DNA of 13,753 nucleotides from Mailhella massiliensis (GTDB lineage Bacteria; Desulfobacterota; Desulfovibrionia; Desulfovibrionales; Desulfovibrionaceae): NCBI RefSeq assembly GCF_020741395.1, contig NZ_DYZA01000064.1, positions 1 to 13,753 of the forward strand. The letters run 5' to 3'. Numbering within the stretch: position 1 is the stretch's first letter; the number at the start of each line of letters is the position of its first letter. The notes below the pieces were generated by a model, which made no database searches, had not been told where the DNA came from, and worked only from the letters and a program-made list of their open reading frames with translations. The position numbers and the translations under genes are program-made. Positions 11,678 through 13,753 of this stretch are shown here, in pieces.

Positions 11678-13606
11678 TTAGAATTGATAGGCGAGACGGA
11701 AACCGTCCCATACGCCGTTGATGATCTTGCCCACCTTTTTGCAGTCGCCCACGCGCACAAAGTCGATCTCGGCTTCCGCCAGACTGCGGCACAACTCCGT
11801 ATCGGGTCTGTACCCCAGGGCCAGTACAATGGTATCGAAGCCCTTCAGCGTTTTTTCCAGATAAGGCGTGCGGATATTCACGCTGCCGTCCGTGCCGAGG
11901 GAAAGAACTTCCGTTTCCGTGAGGCAGGAGACGTTGAGTTCCGCAAGCCTGGGCATGAGCATCTGGCGCGTTTTATATTCCATGTCGAGGGCGATGCCGT
12001 CGCGCAGCTCCACGATAGTCACTTTCCTGCCCTTGTCTGCAAGAAATTCCGCCGTTTCACTTCCCACAAGGCCTCCGCCTACCACGAGGCAGGTATGCCC
12101 GGCTTCCTTTTTCCCTTCCAGAATGTCCTGGGCGAGTACATAATCTGCCCCCTTGCAGAAGGCGGGAAGAATGGGCTGTCCGCCTGTAGCCACCACGACA
12201 TGGTCGGCCTGCAGAGCCTTTATGTCTTCCGCCGTGGCGCGGGTCTGAAGGCGTACCTCCACACCGGCCTTGGGGAGCATGACGGCAAAGTAGTTGCCGA
12301 GAGCAGCAAAAACGCCTTTTCCGGGAGGAAGGGCCGCAGCGTTGGCAAGGCCGCCGAGACGCGAGGAAGCCTCAAACAGCACAACTTTGTGCCCACGCTG
12401 TGCGGCTGTGAGCGCTACTTCACAGCCGGCAGGACCTCCACCTAACACTACGATTTTTTTCGATTTCTGAGCTGGAGTCAAGGGGTAGTCACCTTCATAG
12501 CCCGTGCGGGGGTTCACGGCGCAGGATATCGGGCGACATTCGTTGAGCATTCCGGTGCAGCCTTCGTTGCAACCGATGCAGGGAAGAATTTCATTGTCGC
12601 GGCCTTCCGCCAGCTTGACGGGCAGATAGGGATCGGCCAGCAGGGCGCGACCCATGGCCACAATGTCGGCCTTTCCGGAAGAAACTATGCCTTCAGCGGT
12701 CTTGCGGTTGTATATTCTGCCTACCACAGCCACGGGAATACGGGACTCTATGGCTTGCTTGATGGTCGCTGCGCGGTCGGCATTCCATCCTTCCGGCACG
12801 CTGGCCGGAGGAATAATGTATTCCACTGTTTCGCCGATACCGATAGACAGGTTCAGCATGTCCACGCCGTGATCCGTCATGGCCTTGCAGATGGCGACGG
12901 CCTGTTCCATATCTATGCCGCCTGGCATGAATTCCATCATGCTGAAGCGGAAAAGCACGGGATAGTCTTTCCCCACCTGGCTGCGTACTGCGGCCAGCAC
13001 TTCCAGCGGGAAGCGCAGACGATTTTCCAAGCTTCCGCCATAGGCGTCTTCCCGGTGATTGGTAAGAGGTGAGAGGAACTGATTGATGAGGTAGCCGTGG
13101 GCGCCGTGCAGTTCAACGGCATCAAAGCCTGCCTCCACAGCTCTGCGGGCCGCCTGGGCATAGGCTTCCACTAACCCTTCTATCTCCGCAATGTCCATAA
13201 CCCGGGCATTTTCCGAAGGAGCCAGGCCGGGAAGCATGGACACCAGCATGCGGGGAGTACCGGAAGTGGGGGGATTGCCGAATCGGCCGCCGTGCTGCAG
13301 CTGGACAGCTATTTTTCCGTCATGTTTGTGCACGGCTGAGGTCAGCTGGGAAAGCCCCTTGATCATGAAGTCGTCGGAAATCCCCAGGCCGAGATCGAAA
13401 CTGTTTCCGCTGCGGGTGATATAGGTGGCTTCAACAATATTCATGCCTACGCCGCCCTTGGCGCGTTCGGCGTGATAGCGGATGAGCTTGTCCGTCACTT
13501 CACCGTTGACGGCGGCGTGGTAGGAAGCCATGGCCGGCATGATGATACGGTTTTTCAAGGTCAAGCTGTTGATGCGGATGGGGGTGAACAAGACGGAATT
13601 ATTCAT
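11678..13606 (-). CDS. OYE-B: NADH:flavin oxidoreductase / 2,4-dienoyl-CoA reductase-like iron-sulfur flavoenzyme
   Basis: A 642-residue paralogue of OYE-A; about half of the first 100 residues are identical by hand count, without gaps. An FMN barrel spans about 1-338, with QLQHGG (102-107) and a canonical HGAHGYLINQFLSPLTN loop (167-183) holding Tyr172. The 4Fe-4S motif is Cys343-x2-Cys346-x3-Cys350-x11-Cys362. The FAD/NAD(P)H module has GGGPAG (389-394) and GGGLVG (510-515). It is expected to reduce enoate or dienoyl substrates in the cytoplasm; FadH, BaiCD/BaiH and trimethylamine dehydrogenase are relatives. The conserved FeS and Tyr make the reductase reading likelier than the amine dehydrogenase one. 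The ATG at 13606 is chosen because GGAG lies 8 bases before it; an in-frame extension to 13723 has no such support. It is the first gene seen in the block; upstream sequence is cut by the window edge. Confidence 0.9.
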   Translation of the reverse strand: MNNSVLFTPIRINSLTLKNRIIMPAMASYHAAVNGEVTDKLIRYHAERAKGGVGMNIVEATYITRSGNSFDLGLGISDDFMIKGLSQLTSAVHKHDGKIAVQLQHGGRFGNPPTSGTPRMLVSMLPGLAPSENARVMDIAEIEGLVEAYAQAARRAVEAGFDAVELHGAHGYLINQFLSPLTNHREDAYGGSLENRLRFPLEVLAAVRSQVGKDYPVLFRFSMMEFMPGGIDMEQAVAICKAMTDHGVDMLNLSIGIGETVEYIIPPASVPEGWNADRAATIKQAIESRIPVAVVGRIYNRKTAEGIVSSGKADIVAMGRALLADPYLPVKLAEGRDNEILPCIGCNEGCTGMLNECRPISCAVNPRTGYEGDYPLTPAQKSKKIVVLGGGPAGCEVALTAAQRGHKVVLFEASSRLGGLANAAALPPGKGVFAALGNYFAVMLPKAGVEVRLQTRATAEDIKALQADHVVVATGGQPILPAFCKGADYVLAQDILEGKKEAGHTCLVVGGGLVGSETAEFLADKGRKVTIVELRDGIALDMEYKTRQMLMPRLAELNVSCLTETEVLSLGTDGSVNIRTPYLEKTLKGFDTIVLALGYRPDTELCRSLAEAEIDFVRVGDCKKVGKIINGVWDGFRLAYQF

Positions 13607-13753
13607 TATTTTTTCTCCGTAACAGTCTTTCCGGCGGAGCTGTTTCCGCGTATGGAGCTTTCCCCGACGGCATGTTTTCGGGCAGTTACAGCGTGTCGAA
13701 AAAGGGGAAAAAGCCTTTACCAAACACCCTGATATTAATCGTCTAAAAAATTG
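13607..13753. other. Upstream region of OYE-B at the window edge
   Basis: No gene is supported. It should hold the leader and perhaps the promoter of the operon. An AT-rich block near the edge contains TAATAT on the minus strand (13732-13737), which could be a -10 box, but the matching -35 would lie outside the window. The RBS GGAG is at 13615-13618. Confidence 0.35.

Noticed and set aside
13607..13723. 39-residue N-terminal extension of OYE-B
   Set aside because: The Arg/Cys/Lys-rich segment has no counterpart in OYE-family proteins; GGAG before the ATG at 13606 and alignment with OYE-A favour the shorter form.
13732..13737. TAATAT as the -10 box of an operon promoter
   Set aside because: The -35 region would lie outside the window and the match alone is weak, so it is only mentioned, not called.
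1..13753. tRNA, rRNA, CRISPR array, riboswitch, TnpB or phage genes
   Set aside because: I looked for cloverleaf-like folds, evenly spaced repeats and known aptamer cores in the gaps and saw none. The insertion sequence has no tnpB frame and no phage-like genes are present.

Overview
The window is a GC-rich bacterial chromosomal segment. Apart from one insertion sequence at the left edge, every gene lies on the minus strand. The mix of genes (a TAXI-type TRAP importer, iron-sulfur flavoenzymes of the 2,4-dienoyl-CoA reductase type, several short-chain acid enzymes) suits an anaerobe that scavenges organic acids. A Desulfovibrionaceae-like host (Bilophila/Mailhella type) or a Synergistota member is my best guess. 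That is inference only, because no rRNA or marker gene is present.

Layout, left to right. Bases ~1-699 hold an IS200-type insertion sequence with a single tnpA gene (137-598, +), flanked by stem-loops. In it the catalytic tyrosine reads as histidine. A small unrecognised protein gene (700-1086, -) abuts its right end. Bases 1087-1605 are non-coding and hold a strong stem-loop (1467-1500), probably the end of the large minus-strand unit.

In transcription order, from 13606 down to 1606, that unit encodes: an OYE-family iron-sulfur flavoenzyme (OYE-B, 13606-11678); a fused TRAP permease (11463-9571) with its TAXI binding protein (9534-8557); an amidohydrolase-fold protein (AH-B, 8493-7636); a second OYE-family flavoenzyme (OYE-A, 7500-5557); a second amidohydrolase-fold protein (AH-A, 5533-4679); an EamA/DMT exporter-like protein (4551-3637); a PLP aminotransferase (3557-2361); and an HpcH/HpaI aldolase (2364-1606), whose start overlaps the aminotransferase stop by 4 bases. 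The other gaps are 23 to 214 bases. The larger ones contain GC-rich stem-loops, so the block may be one long transcript with internal control points or two to three sub-operons.

Proposed joint role (inference): the binding protein and permease import an organic acid; the two flavoenzymes reduce unsaturated bonds or otherwise transform it or its CoA ester; the two amidohydrolase-fold proteins act on the same or successive intermediates; the aminotransferase and aldolase handle 2-oxo acids, the aldolase releasing pyruvate or a similar oxo acid; the EamA protein exports a product.

The most unusual point is that both amidohydrolase-fold proteins carry Arg-x-Arg in place of the N-terminal His-x-His, have Ser in place of the strand-5 His, and lack the late Asp of the usual G-S-D-Y-P motif. 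They therefore look like members of the family that have lost its metal centre. With the duplicated flavoenzymes they form a repeated flavoenzyme/amidohydrolase-fold module that I do not recognise from a described pathway.
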